Notes under the pieces: model-generated
The model's input: the letters and a program-made list of their open reading frames with translations, nothing else
What the model was told of the DNA's origin: nothing
The model's database searches: none
Position numbers and translations under genes: made by a program
Part shown: in pieces, positions 1-6,463 of the stretch
Numbering within the stretch: the stretch's first letter is position 1
Layout: each line of letters begins with the position of its first letter
Assembly: GCA_910589665.1 (NCBI GenBank)
Contig: CAJUTR010000009.1
Coordinates: 1-27,399 of the forward strand
Length of the DNA stretch: 27,399 bases
Reading direction: 5' to 3'
DNA from: an uncultured Eubacterium sp.
GTDB lineage: Bacteria; Bacillota; Clostridia; Lachnospirales; Lachnospiraceae

Positions 1-2
1 GC

Positions 3-692
3 ATACGCAACGAAGATGCAACCCACATCATGTACCTTGTCACGAGCAGCTTAAAGTATAATAAGGAGAAAATCACTAACAATTTGCTTGCTATTATCAA
101 GTCTATTATCGCAATGGATACCGCAGGTACAGATAGTGAGAAACTAAAATCACAGATAAAAGCCATTGAACAAAAACGCACAAATCTCATTGACCTTTAT
201 ACATCTGGCGATATTACCAGAGATGAATTTTCAGCAGCAAGGGCAAAATGTGAGAATGAGATTGCTGAACTGCAATCCGTGATAGACAGCATAGACAAAC
301 AGAGGGAGATGATTGAAAAACAGCAAGAGCTTGTCGCTGAAATTACAGAAGCGATGAATGAGCTTATAAACGGCGTGGAATATGAAGATGATTTTTACAA
401 AGAAATCTTAGATAAAATGGTTGTGAATGATAAAGACCATATTGACGTGTATTTGAACCTGCTCCCCCTCAAATGGAGCTACACGGTTGCAAAAAGCGTA
501 AACTGTCCACAGGGTAGACCGCTAAAAAAAGCGCAAGCCCCTGAGATGGAACATTTCAGGGGCTTCTCTACCGATATCTGTCAATACACCCGCTACTTTG
601 CGGTTTGTATTGGAGTATCTCTGGGAAAGGTAACGCATGGCAGCGCCGACCTCTCCGTTGGGCCCTCCTTATTGCAGATAGGGATACAGTAG
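3..692 (+). CDS. Large serine recombinase, C-terminal part (truncated by window edge)
   Basis: The frame is open from the first bases, so the gene starts outside the window. What remains is a charged, coiled-coil-rich segment (roughly residues 10-120 of the visible part), followed by a stretch containing HIDVYLNLLPLKW. That is the typical C-terminal end of large serine recombinases of Clostridial mobile elements, after the zinc ribbon. The catalytic and DNA-binding domains are not in view. The last 60-70 residues do not resemble a recombinase tail and the frame runs straight through a strong stem-loop, so the 3' end may have been altered by a frameshift or a recombination junction. The family call is good; whether the gene is intact cannot be judged. 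Confidence 0.7.
   Translation: MRNEDATHIMYLVTSSLKYNKEKITNNLLAIIKSIIAMDTAGTDSEKLKSQIKAIEQKRTNLIDLYTSGDITRDEFSAARAKCENEIAELQSVIDSIDKQREMIEKQQELVAEITEAMNELINGVEYEDDFYKEILDKMVVNDKDHIDVYLNLLPLKWSYTVAKSVNCPQGRPLKKAQAPEMEHFRGFSTDICQYTRYFAVCIGVSLGKVTHGSADLSVGPSLLQIGIQ
535..565. terminator. 14-bp stem-loop inside the recombinase frame
   Basis: AAGCCCCTGA pairs perfectly with TCAGGGGCTT. The stem continues through one G-T pair and ATG/CAT to a GAA loop. A run of seven A lies just upstream. The shape fits a bidirectional terminator, which is odd inside an open reading frame and suggests the natural gene end lies before it. Confidence 0.55.
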
Positions 693-701
693 ATATATCA
701 T

Positions 702-733
702 GATAGGAAGTGGTTAGAAGAGCACGTCCTATC
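702..733. terminator. Inverted repeat between convergent genes
   Basis: GATAGGA (702-708) and TCCTATC (727-733) form a 7-bp stem with an 18-base loop, between the recombinase fragment (plus) and the RelE toxin (minus). It could stop transcription from both sides or be part of a recombination junction. The evidence is weak. Confidence 0.3.
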
Positions 734-740
734 TTTGGGT

Positions 741-995
741 TTACAATCTTTTATACACATCGCCTCGATTGTTTATGTTTTCTATATCAATCAAGCGTAT
801 CGCTTCATCAATAGTATATAAAATCCTGCAATCGCCAACACGTATACGGTACAAATTATGACCTTTCAGTTTTTTTATATCCGTTCCGCCTGGCAATTTG
901 TAAATTGCTTTATAGAGACGCAAACGTTTATTTTTATCCTGTTTTTCAAGAAATTTTTGTGCTTCCTTTTCAAGAACTATCTTATAAGTCTTCAT
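741..995 (-). CDS. RelE/ParE-family toxin
   Basis: An 84-residue protein with the size and pattern of RelE/ParE toxins. It has an N-terminal strand and helix (KIVLEKEAQKFLEKQ), a central LKGHNLYRIRVGDCRILYTI core, and a terminal VYKRL. RelE-type members cleave mRNA on the ribosome and ParE-type members poison gyrase; the sequence does not tell me which this is. It follows the antitoxin gene and overlaps it by 14 bases, the usual order for such pairs, so the two are translated together. Start ATG with GAGGG upstream. It lies directly downstream of a serine recombinase on the same strand, as stabilisation modules of mobile elements often do. Confidence 0.85.
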   Translation of the reverse strand: MKTYKIVLEKEAQKFLEKQDKNKRLRLYKAIYKLPGGTDIKKLKGHNLYRIRVGDCRILYTIDEAIRLIDIENINNRGDVYKRL

Positions 996-1209
996 AGGTC
1001 AGTCCCTCTTTCTCAAGCAGTTCATCAAGGGATATGACCGAACCGTCATTATTGGCATTCGCCTCCGCGATCATTTCTAAATCCCATTCGTCTGGATCCA
1101 CTTCTTCTATATCGGTTTTTTCAATATCTAAAATCAAATTCGCAATATATGCAAGCTTGTATTCCGGAAGCCGGTCGATAACTTGTTTTAAATGTTCTCT
1201 ATCACTCAA
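982..1209 (-). CDS. RelB-type antitoxin
   Basis: A 75-residue acidic protein upstream of, and overlapping, the RelE-type toxin gene. It starts with TTG preceded by GAAAGGAG at good distance. The N-terminal half (HLKQVIDRLPEYKLAYIANLIL) is helical and probably dimerises or binds DNA. The acidic C-terminal half, ending ISLDELLEKEGLTYEDL, would wrap the toxin. Its N-terminus resembles that of the second antitoxin at 3440-3655 (MSDRE/MSERE, then a similar helix), so the two pairs may be distantly related. Identification rests on size, position and composition. Confidence 0.75.
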   Translation of the reverse strand: MSDREHLKQVIDRLPEYKLAYIANLILDIEKTDIEEVDPDEWDLEMIAEANANNDGSVISLDELLEKEGLTYEDL

Positions 1210-1281
1210 GGTTTATTCTCCTTTCATTTTACTTTTATAGTTTACATGATACAATAAAAATAATTAACATACAATAGCAAA

Positions 1282-2787
1282 TCAAGTAAATAAATAGTAA
1301 AACCGGAAAGTATCGGTTTCGCCCGAATACTCCATATAATCCAGCACGGTACCCAGGGCCCGGTGTTTTTCCATGACGCTGCAGGCTGGATCGTTAAGGA
1401 CTGCTAAAATATCCCGGATACGTGAGACGAGTTCTTCAGCGGTTGGCGTTTCAGTTGTAAAAAGCACTTTCTTTTCCTCGGATTCGATGAGCTGCTCCAT
1501 TTTGGCGCGCTCTTCTGCCAGCAGTCTCTTGTTTTCCTTGTATTCATCCTTTGTATCTATGCCATCAATATAAGCTTCCCGGACGCGCAAGGCTTTTTGA
1601 TCGAGTTTTGCGAGTGCGGCACGGTACTTATCAAGTAAAGGGGATGGTTCGCACATTTTGGGACTCGGATGGACGACAATATCGTTTATGTCCTTATCAA
1701 GGAATGATTGGAGGGAAGCTTTTAGAGCGTCCTCGCAGCGAATGGCCAAAGCACTGCCGGCTGACTTGTGCATCCCCTTTGAGTACTGCCAGCAGACAAA
1801 CCGGGGGCGGTAGGTGCTTCGGCCTTTGTTTTTGGGGAAGTGATATGCGAGGTTTTTCCCGCAAACGGGACATTTTAAAAATCCACATAGGTAGTGTTTG
1901 TACTCGGTGTCGGATTTCCGCCTGCAGTTACCAGTACGGCCAGTGTAGCCGGGTTTGAATGGAAGTAAGCGCTGCTGGACAGCGTTGAAATATTCTTCCG
2001 TAAACATAGGCTCATGCAGGCCTTTGACCACGATTATATCCTTTTCGTCATTTAAGTGATATTCCCCATGTTTCGCGCGGTTCCAGCGGACCATGCCGGC
2101 ATAAAAGGGATTTTGTAGAATGTACAAGATAGTACGGCGTTCGAAGTGGTTTCCGCGCCGGGTACGGTAGCCGGCATCGTTTATTATGCGGGCGATCGTT
2201 GTCAGGGTGTTTTTTTCGTCAAACAGCCGGAAGATCTGCCGGACAATTTCGGCTTCTGGTTCGTAGATCTCTGGGACGCGGTCCGCGTTCATGACATAGC
2301 CGAGCGGAGTGACTGACTGGTATCCGCCGCGGAGCGCCTTTTCTGTCATGCCGCGTTTTACGTCTCCGGCAAGGCGGATTGAATAGTATTCGTCCATCCA
2401 TTCAATGATCCTTTCGATTAGGGGGGCGAACGGGCCTTCAATGAGCGGCTCCGTGATGCTTACGACTTCCACATTGTTTTTGCGGAGCAGGGACTTGTAG
2501 ACAATGCTTTCTTCCTGATTCCTGGCAAACCTGCTATATTTCCAAACGAGTATGTAGTCGTATGGATGTTCTTTTGATTTGGCATTTGCGATCATTTGCT
2601 GGAATTTAGGTCTTTTATCGGCGTTTCGGCCGCTGATACCGTTGTCCTCGAAAAAATCGGTGATGAGGATGCCGTTTTTTTGGGCGTACTTTTTAAGTTC
2701 GCGTTTTTGGGCAGCAGGAGAGAGTTCTTCCTGCCGATCGGTACTGACACGGATGTACGCGGCAGCGGTTTTCGTGGATTCATCCAT
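1282..2787 (-). CDS. Large serine recombinase (site-specific integrase)
   Basis: A 501-residue recombinase that looks complete. The N-terminal resolvase domain carries the nucleophile Ser15 in AYIRVSTDRQEE, followed by ISGRNADKRPKFQQMI and the KYSRFARN motif. A recombinase domain follows (GYVMN, then IARIINDAGYRTRRG and ILYILQNPFYAGMVRW). Next is a zinc ribbon beginning CPVCGK with a later Cys, then a coiled coil at about residues 390-440. Such enzymes integrate and excise mobile elements between attL/attR or attP/attB sites. AAAGGAG lies well placed before the ATG. A RelBE-type pair lies downstream and a 57-aa gene upstream on the same strand. It is clearly different in sequence from the pair at 9.0-12.0 kb, so it belongs to a separate element. 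Confidence 0.93.
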   Translation of the reverse strand: MDESTKTAAAYIRVSTDRQEELSPAAQKRELKKYAQKNGILITDFFEDNGISGRNADKRPKFQQMIANAKSKEHPYDYILVWKYSRFARNQEESIVYKSLLRKNNVEVVSITEPLIEGPFAPLIERIIEWMDEYYSIRLAGDVKRGMTEKALRGGYQSVTPLGYVMNADRVPEIYEPEAEIVRQIFRLFDEKNTLTTIARIINDAGYRTRRGNHFERRTILYILQNPFYAGMVRWNRAKHGEYHLNDEKDIIVVKGLHEPMFTEEYFNAVQQRLLPFKPGYTGRTGNCRRKSDTEYKHYLCGFLKCPVCGKNLAYHFPKNKGRSTYRPRFVCWQYSKGMHKSAGSALAIRCEDALKASLQSFLDKDINDIVVHPSPKMCEPSPLLDKYRAALAKLDQKALRVREAYIDGIDTKDEYKENKRLLAEERAKMEQLIESEEKKVLFTTETPTAEELVSRIRDILAVLNDPACSVMEKHRALGTVLDYMEYSGETDTFRFYYLFT

Positions 2788-2834
2788 TTTGTAGTTCGCT
2801 CCTTTAGAGTTGTTTTCTGTTACTAGATATTAGG

Positions 2835-3008
2835 TTAGTAGTTGGCAAAAAAATCTTTGACGTTCTCTTTTTGAATTTCTGTGCATTCATGTAAATAGTC
2901 AACAGTCTGCTGCTGTGTATTTTGAGTTTCTTTGAGAGCACGGGCAAAGGATCGGCAAAGATCATTATTGTTAATGTTTATAGTTTTTAATATGCTTTTT
3001 GTGGACAT
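2835..3008 (-). CDS. Small protein upstream of the serine recombinase
   Basis: A 57-codon ORF starting ATG with GGTGAG upstream and ending 47 bases before the recombinase start on the same strand. The product begins MSTKSILKTININNNDLCRS and is helical and charged, with no membrane segment. I do not recognise a family. Its place directly before an integrase gene is where small accessory proteins of recombination, such as directionality factors, are often found; that role is only a possibility. Confidence 0.55.
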   Translation of the reverse strand: MSTKSILKTININNNDLCRSFARALKETQNTQQQTVDYLHECTEIQKENVKDFFANY

Positions 3009-3162
3009 AGTATTCTCACCTCGTATTCCCTTAATTTTTTATCTTTAGGATTGCCTGGTTTTCTGATAAAGGGCAGTCAGTGAATCCTGGAGTACCCGCG
3101 AAAAGTTAATGTGATTGTTTGACTTCCTCTGGCAAATATTTCGCGGGTTTGATGTTTTTCTT

Positions 3163-3435
3163 TTACTTTCTAAATAGATCCGAGTGAGTCCCGGTTCTGT
3201 CAAGATATAATTCATTGTCATACACTTCATAAATCAACAGCCAATCCGGCGTTATATGGCATTCCTTACGCCCTTTATAATTTCCGGTCAGAAAGTGCTC
3301 CTGATTCTTTTCCGGCAGCTTTTCAGGAATTGCCAATATCGCAATTATATCTTTCAGTAGGTTCATTTTATAACCGCGCTTTTCGCATTTTTTAAAATCC
3401 CGTTTGAATTGGTTGGAGTAGTTCACGTTTAACAA
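3163..3435 (-). CDS. YafQ-type toxin (mRNA interferase)
   Basis: A protein of about 90 residues matching YafQ in layout: an N-terminal YSNQFKRDFKKCEKRGY, a central HFLTGNYKGRKECHITPDWLLIYEV, and a C-terminal LDRTGTHSDLF. The closing TGTHSDLF is the most characteristic part of the family and includes the conserved histidine near the end. E. coli YafQ, an RNase acting on ribosome-bound mRNA, has a similar length. I chose the TTG start at 3435 because GGAGG precedes it by nine bases and because it gives the family length. A longer frame back to an ATG at 3468 would overlap the antitoxin. It begins four bases after the antitoxin stop. Confidence 0.87.
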   Translation of the reverse strand: MLNVNYSNQFKRDFKKCEKRGYKMNLLKDIIAILAIPEKLPEKNQEHFLTGNYKGRKECHITPDWLLIYEVYDNELYLDRTGTHSDLFRK

Positions 3436-3439
3436 TTTC

Positions 3440-3655
3440 TCAACCCTCCAAACTTTCCCACAAATCATCTAGATTAGTAAAGTGCTGACCTGTTCCGGTC
3501 CGCTTCATTTCGTCAACTTCTGCGAATGCCTCCAGTGTTTCGGCATTTGGTATTTCCGCAAAACCTGTTAAATTTTCCAATATTCCGACTACGTAAATCA
3601 TTTTTTCATCTTCAATAGCGTTTAATAACTGTATTGCTTTTTCCCTCTCACTCAT
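3440..3655 (-). CDS. RelB/DinJ-like antitoxin
   Basis: A 71-residue acidic protein directly upstream of the YafQ-type toxin on the same strand. It begins MSEREKAIQLLNAIEDEK and ends in an acidic helix, TNLDDLWESLEG. It is preceded by GAGAGGGTG. No DNA-binding fold is obvious by eye. The assignment as antitoxin rests on the toxin partner, gene order, length and charge. Confidence 0.78.
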   Translation of the reverse strand: MSEREKAIQLLNAIEDEKMIYVVGILENLTGFAEIPNAETLEAFAEVDEMKRTGTGQHFTNLDDLWESLEG

Positions 3656-3796
3656 TTTTTACACCCTCTCTTTCTAAATTTCTAATCCCGCGCTGATTTC
3701 CTGATGAACCCTAACACGAAATCATATTCAATCTGCCCCGCCTCAAGCTCAATTCCATTTCATTTATTTTTGTATACCTGGATTATTTTTTGAATC

Positions 3797-3819
3797 GGGC
3801 GGCCTTTGATATGCCGCCC
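3797..3819 (+). terminator. Terminator-like hairpin GGGCGGC/GCCGCCC
   Basis: A perfect 7-bp GC stem with a 9-base loop, followed by TTTT on the plus strand and preceded by TTTTTTGAATC. It separates the YafQ pair from the XRE gene. No plus-strand gene precedes it, so it may act on the XRE transcript or be left over from earlier DNA. Confidence 0.5.
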
Positions 3820-3865
3820 TTTTCGGACTGATTTATTCAGCCTTTTATATATTTTGCTACTTATT

Positions 3866-3883
3866 AACACTAATATTAGTGTT
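3866..3883. promoter_or_regulatory. Perfect 18-bp palindrome after the XRE gene
   Basis: AACACTAATATTAGTGTT is fully self-complementary and starts two bases beyond the XRE stop codon. Its half-site AACACTAA/TTAGTGTT recurs in the divergent promoter region at 4200-4225, so it is probably an operator of the XRE protein. Confidence 0.55.
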
Positions 3884-3884
3884 T

Positions 3885-4112
3885 TCAAAAATATTTTATC
3901 TTTTCTTCGTCAGTTGGGATTATTTCTATTATGTCAGACGGATTGAGTCGTAGGATTAAGCAGATTGTATTCAGGGTATCTACTGATATGCCGTGTCCCT
4001 TCCGAATGTGCTGCATTGTTCCTTCCGACATTATTTTATCCTTCCTCATTTTGGTACTGGTATAACCTCTATTTGATAATTCTTTCAAAATATCAATCTT
4101 ATATCTCCACAT
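3885..4112 (-). CDS. Small XRE-family transcriptional repressor
   Basis: A 75-residue protein that is essentially one helix-turn-helix domain. It begins MWRYKIDILKELSNRGYTS, with a recognition region around EGTMQHIRKGHGISVDTLNTICLILRL. The pattern of choosing between a 'minimal' HTH and a final LNPSDIIEI is common in Cro/CI-like proteins of Firmicutes. I chose the start at 4112 because GAAAGGA precedes it, rather than the in-frame ATG 17 codons upstream. Palindromes sharing the half-site TTAGTGTT lie at both ends of the gene, which suggests autoregulation and control of the divergent plus-strand genes. Confidence 0.8.
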   Translation of the reverse strand: MWRYKIDILKELSNRGYTSTKMRKDKIMSEGTMQHIRKGHGISVDTLNTICLILRLNPSDIIEIIPTDEEKIKYF

Positions 4113-4199
4113 TTCGCCACATCCTTTCTTTTGCTTTAAAACATTATAATACATAATTCGCAAAAAAACAACCTCAAAAATATTTTTATAAAAACTTTA

Positions 4200-4225
4200 A
4201 TTTTAGTGTTGATAAACGCTAAAAT
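4200..4225. promoter_or_regulatory. Operator-like inverted repeat in divergent promoter
   Basis: ATTTTAGTGTT (4200-4210) and AACGCTAAAAT (4215-4225) are inverted copies with one mismatch around GATA. It lies between the XRE gene (minus) and the 49-aa gene (plus), and shares its half-site with the palindrome at 3866-3883. A further half-site, ATTAGTG, follows at 4224-4230. Confidence 0.6.
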
Positions 4226-4285
4226 TAGTGGTATTATATAACCGTAGCAAGGGAATAACAACAAACCAAACAGGAGGGAACGGAT

Positions 4286-4435
4286 ATGATAACATATTAT
4301 GTTTATAATTACCAGACAGATGAATTTTTAGCAGAAGTAAAAGCAGATAACGTTATACAGGCAGAAATCAAAGTATCCGGAATGTTTAATATAGATTCCG
4401 AAGACGTATACGCTTTTACGGAAAGATTTGATTAA
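4286..4435 (+). CDS. Small acidic protein, 49 aa, divergent from XRE
   Basis: A short ORF with an excellent ribosome site (AGGAGGG, eight bases before ATG). The product begins MITYYVYNYQTDEFLAEVKA and ends DSEDVYAFTERFD. It is acidic and soluble, with an alternating beta-strand pattern at the N-terminus. I do not recognise a family. It is transcribed away from the XRE gene across the operator-like repeat, so it is a likely target of that repressor. Confidence 0.6.
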   Translation: MITYYVYNYQTDEFLAEVKADNVIQAEIKVSGMFNIDSEDVYAFTERFD

Positions 4436-4470
4436 AGCCGTTATGGCAGAGCCAAGCAACACACGAACCA

Positions 4471-4498
4471 CCCACCCGGCGGGGGTGCGCCGGGTGGG
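4471..4498. repeat. Very GC-rich 11-bp hairpin
   Basis: CCCACCCGGCG and CGCCGGGTGGG pair perfectly around a 6-base loop in otherwise AT-rich DNA, 35 bases after the 49-aa gene. No T-run follows, so it is not a classical terminator. It may end the upstream transcript or belong to an RNA connected with the holin-like toxin. Confidence 0.5.
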
Positions 4499-4559
4499 AG
4501 ACCAGAAGGGAACTGACACGAGATATATGCAAGCGTACAGAAACCTTGTTAAAAGCATA

Positions 4560-4588
4560 TTGCCGAATGGTGGAAAATGTGATATATT
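4560..4588 (+). promoter_or_regulatory. SigA-type promoter for the holin-like toxin
   Basis: TTGCCG and TATATT are separated by exactly 17 bases, about 70 bases before the toxin start codon. This matches the vegetative promoter pattern and gives a leader long enough to hold the SD-masking stem at 4623-4649. Confidence 0.55.
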
Positions 4589-4622
4589 AACAATATGGAG
4601 TACCGTGTTACAAGGTGGAAAG

Positions 4623-4649
4623 CCTCCCAAACTTGCAAAAGATGGGAGG
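4623..4649 (+). promoter_or_regulatory. Stem-loop masking the toxin ribosome site
   Basis: CCTCCCA (4623-4629) pairs with TGGGAGG (4643-4649), and the second arm contains the Shine-Dalgarno GGGAGG of the 27-aa toxin. Hiding the ribosome site in this way is typical of type I toxins and would keep translation low unless the RNA is processed or refolds. Confidence 0.6.
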
Positions 4650-4657
4650 TGGTGCGA

Positions 4658-4741
4658 ATGAGTACATATGAAGTATTAACATTGTTGATCCTTTTTGGTA
4701 CGTTTTTAGTCGCATTGCTTGTGTGTAGACGTCACAGATGA
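4658..4741 (+). CDS. Holin-like type I toxin peptide (Hol-Tox family)
   Basis: A 27-residue peptide beginning MSTYEVLTLLILFGTFLVAL and ending CRRHR: one membrane helix with a short basic tail. The MSTYE start, the hydrophobic FGTFLVALL core and the upstream CCTCCC/GGGAGG stem are what one sees in the putative holin-like toxins of Firmicutes, which act in the membrane and are normally held down by an antisense RNA. I could not place the antisense promoter with confidence. It lies between the XRE/49-aa module and the OLD nuclease operon. Confidence 0.75.
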   Translation: MSTYEVLTLLILFGTFLVALLVCRRHR

Positions 4742-4842
4742 TACAAGGATATTGAATTGCACCATGATTCTACACGGTTTACACGTTTATAACCTACTCT
4801 CGCTCAACGATTCTTCGTATAGCAATTTCCTTAGAATAATGG

Positions 4843-4848
4843 TATAAT
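4843..4848 (+). promoter_or_regulatory. Extended -10 promoter of the OLD/helicase operon
   Basis: TGGTATAAT is a perfect extended -10 (TGn-TATAAT) 50 bases before the first gene. There is no good -35, as is usual for extended -10 promoters. A small TGGAA/TTCCA stem follows in the leader. Confidence 0.55.
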
Positions 4849-4897
4849 ATATCATGGAACAGAGATTCCATTAGAATTTGATGCCTGGAGGTGCTAT

Positions 4898-6463
4898 ATG
4901 CCAGCAATTATTACCAAAATTAAATTGATTAATTATAAAAGATTCAAGAATTATGTCATTGAACCAAAGCCACATATTAATATATTAATAGGCGATAATG
5001 AATCCGGGAAAAGCAGCATTCTTCAAGCAATAGATATCGTTGCAAGCGGAAACGTTCATAGAGTTGAAACCATAGGCTTGGATCGTATGATTAATATTGA
5101 GGCGGTTCAGGAATTCAATGCCAGTCAAAGAACCTATGATAACTTGCCTAAAATGATCATAGAATTATATCTTAATGGCGAATTCGCCCATGATGTCAAT
5201 GGCAAGAACAACTCTGATAGGGTCATTTGTGATGGAATCAAGCTTGTATGTGAACCGAATCCCGATTTCCAAAATGAGATAACAGAATCCTTAAAAGATC
5301 AGGATAATTATTTTCCATATGACTATTACAAGATTCGTTTCTCGACATTTGCGGATGAAGGATATACCGGCTATAAAAAGAAGTTACGAAGCATTTTGAT
5401 TGACAGCACTAATATGAATTCGGATTACGCAACGAATGATTTTATAAAGCGTACTTATTTTCAATACACGGAGGATAATGTCAAAGAACGTGCAGTCCAT
5501 AAAGGTAAATATAGACAGATGCGCGATAACTTTCGGTCATCAAGCCTTCAGGAATTAAATAGCCGGATACCGTCCGGAAAAAGTTATGCATTTGGATTAA
5601 AAGCGAGTTCTGCTATGAGCCTCGAAGACAATTTGATGATTTATGAAGACGAAATTGGAATTGATAGTAAAGGAACCGGAAAGCAGGTTTTTATTAAGAC
5701 TGACTTTGCGCTTGAGCGTTCTGGCACAAATATGGATGCTATCTTAATTGAAGAACCAGAAAATCACTTAAGTCACGTGAATTTACGAAAATTGGTTCAG
5801 CGTGTTGCTGATGCTCGGAATGGCCAGTTATTTATTACAACGCATAATAGCTTGATTAGCACTCGCCTGGAATTACAGAATCTTATTATTATGGGTAAAG
5901 AAGCTGTTGGTAGTCCAGTATCGCTTCAAAATTTGGATCAGTCAACGGCAAAATATTTTATGAAAGCACCTGTGGCCAATATCGTAGAGTTCGCCACATC
6001 GCGTAGGGTAATTTTGGTGGAAGGTCCGTCTGAATATATGTTATTTGAGAAATTCTATATAACGGAAACTGACCATAAACCGGAACAAGATGGTGTACAC
6101 ATTATTGACGTGCGTGGGCTAAGTTTCAAAAGATATTTAGAGATAGCCCGTCTAATCCATAGCAAGGTCGCAGTTGTTACGGATAATGACGGCAATAAAC
6201 AAAAGAACTGTATAGACAAATACAGCGATTTTTCCGGGGATGCTGACATTGAGATTTTTAGCGAAGATGATAATGAGAAAAGGACGTTTGAAATCGTTTT
6301 GTATAATGACAACAAAGAACTCTGTGATGGGCTTTTCAACGATAAACCGCTAGATTATATGCTTGGGAATAAAACCGAAGCCGCATATACCCTGCTGGAG
6401 CAAACAGAGGATATCGTAGTCCCTGATTATATTAAAGGAGCAATCGAATGGATAAGAAAGTAA
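4898..6463 (+). CDS. OLD-family ATPase/TOPRIM nuclease (GajA-like)
   Basis: A 521-residue protein with an ABC-type ATPase and a TOPRIM nuclease domain. The Walker A is GDNESGKS at residues 32-39 and the Walker B-like ILIEEPENH at 282-290, followed by a conserved LFITTHNSLIST. The TOPRIM part starts with ILVEGPSE (Glu375) and has the DND acidic pair at 429-431. This is the OLD architecture. When followed by a UvrD-type helicase gene it is the class 2 arrangement found in Gabija anti-phage systems, where the GajA nuclease nicks DNA when nucleotide pools fall. Ribosome site GGAGGTG. It overlaps the helicase gene by 16 bases. Other OLD-containing systems exist, so 'Gabija-like' is a context inference; the fold call is firm. 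Confidence 0.88.
   Translation: MPAIITKIKLINYKRFKNYVIEPKPHINILIGDNESGKSSILQAIDIVASGNVHRVETIGLDRMINIEAVQEFNASQRTYDNLPKMIIELYLNGEFAHDVNGKNNSDRVICDGIKLVCEPNPDFQNEITESLKDQDNYFPYDYYKIRFSTFADEGYTGYKKKLRSILIDSTNMNSDYATNDFIKRTYFQYTEDNVKERAVHKGKYRQMRDNFRSSSLQELNSRIPSGKSYAFGLKASSAMSLEDNLMIYEDEIGIDSKGTGKQVFIKTDFALERSGTNMDAILIEEPENHLSHVNLRKLVQRVADARNGQLFITTHNSLISTRLELQNLIIMGKEAVGSPVSLQNLDQSTAKYFMKAPVANIVEFATSRRVILVEGPSEYMLFEKFYITETDHKPEQDGVHIIDVRGLSFKRYLEIARLIHSKVAVVTDNDGNKQKNCIDKYSDFSGDADIEIFSEDDNEKRTFEIVLYNDNKELCDGLFNDKPLDYMLGNKTEAAYTLLEQTEDIVVPDYIKGAIEWIRK

Noticed and set aside
1551..1958. Plus-strand open frames opposite the recombinases and other minus-strand genes
   Set aside because: They have no ribosome sites and odd composition, and mirror well-supported genes on the other strand.
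3095..3147. CCCGCGAAA/TTTCGCGGG inverted repeat after the YafQ gene
   Set aside because: The arms are perfect, but the 35-base loop and the lack of a T-run make it a poor terminator. No function can be supported; it could be a recombination site.
4742..4897. Antisense RNA promoter for the holin-like toxin
   Set aside because: A TATAAA on the minus strand near 4790 has no acceptable -35 at the right distance, so I could not support an antitoxin RNA here.
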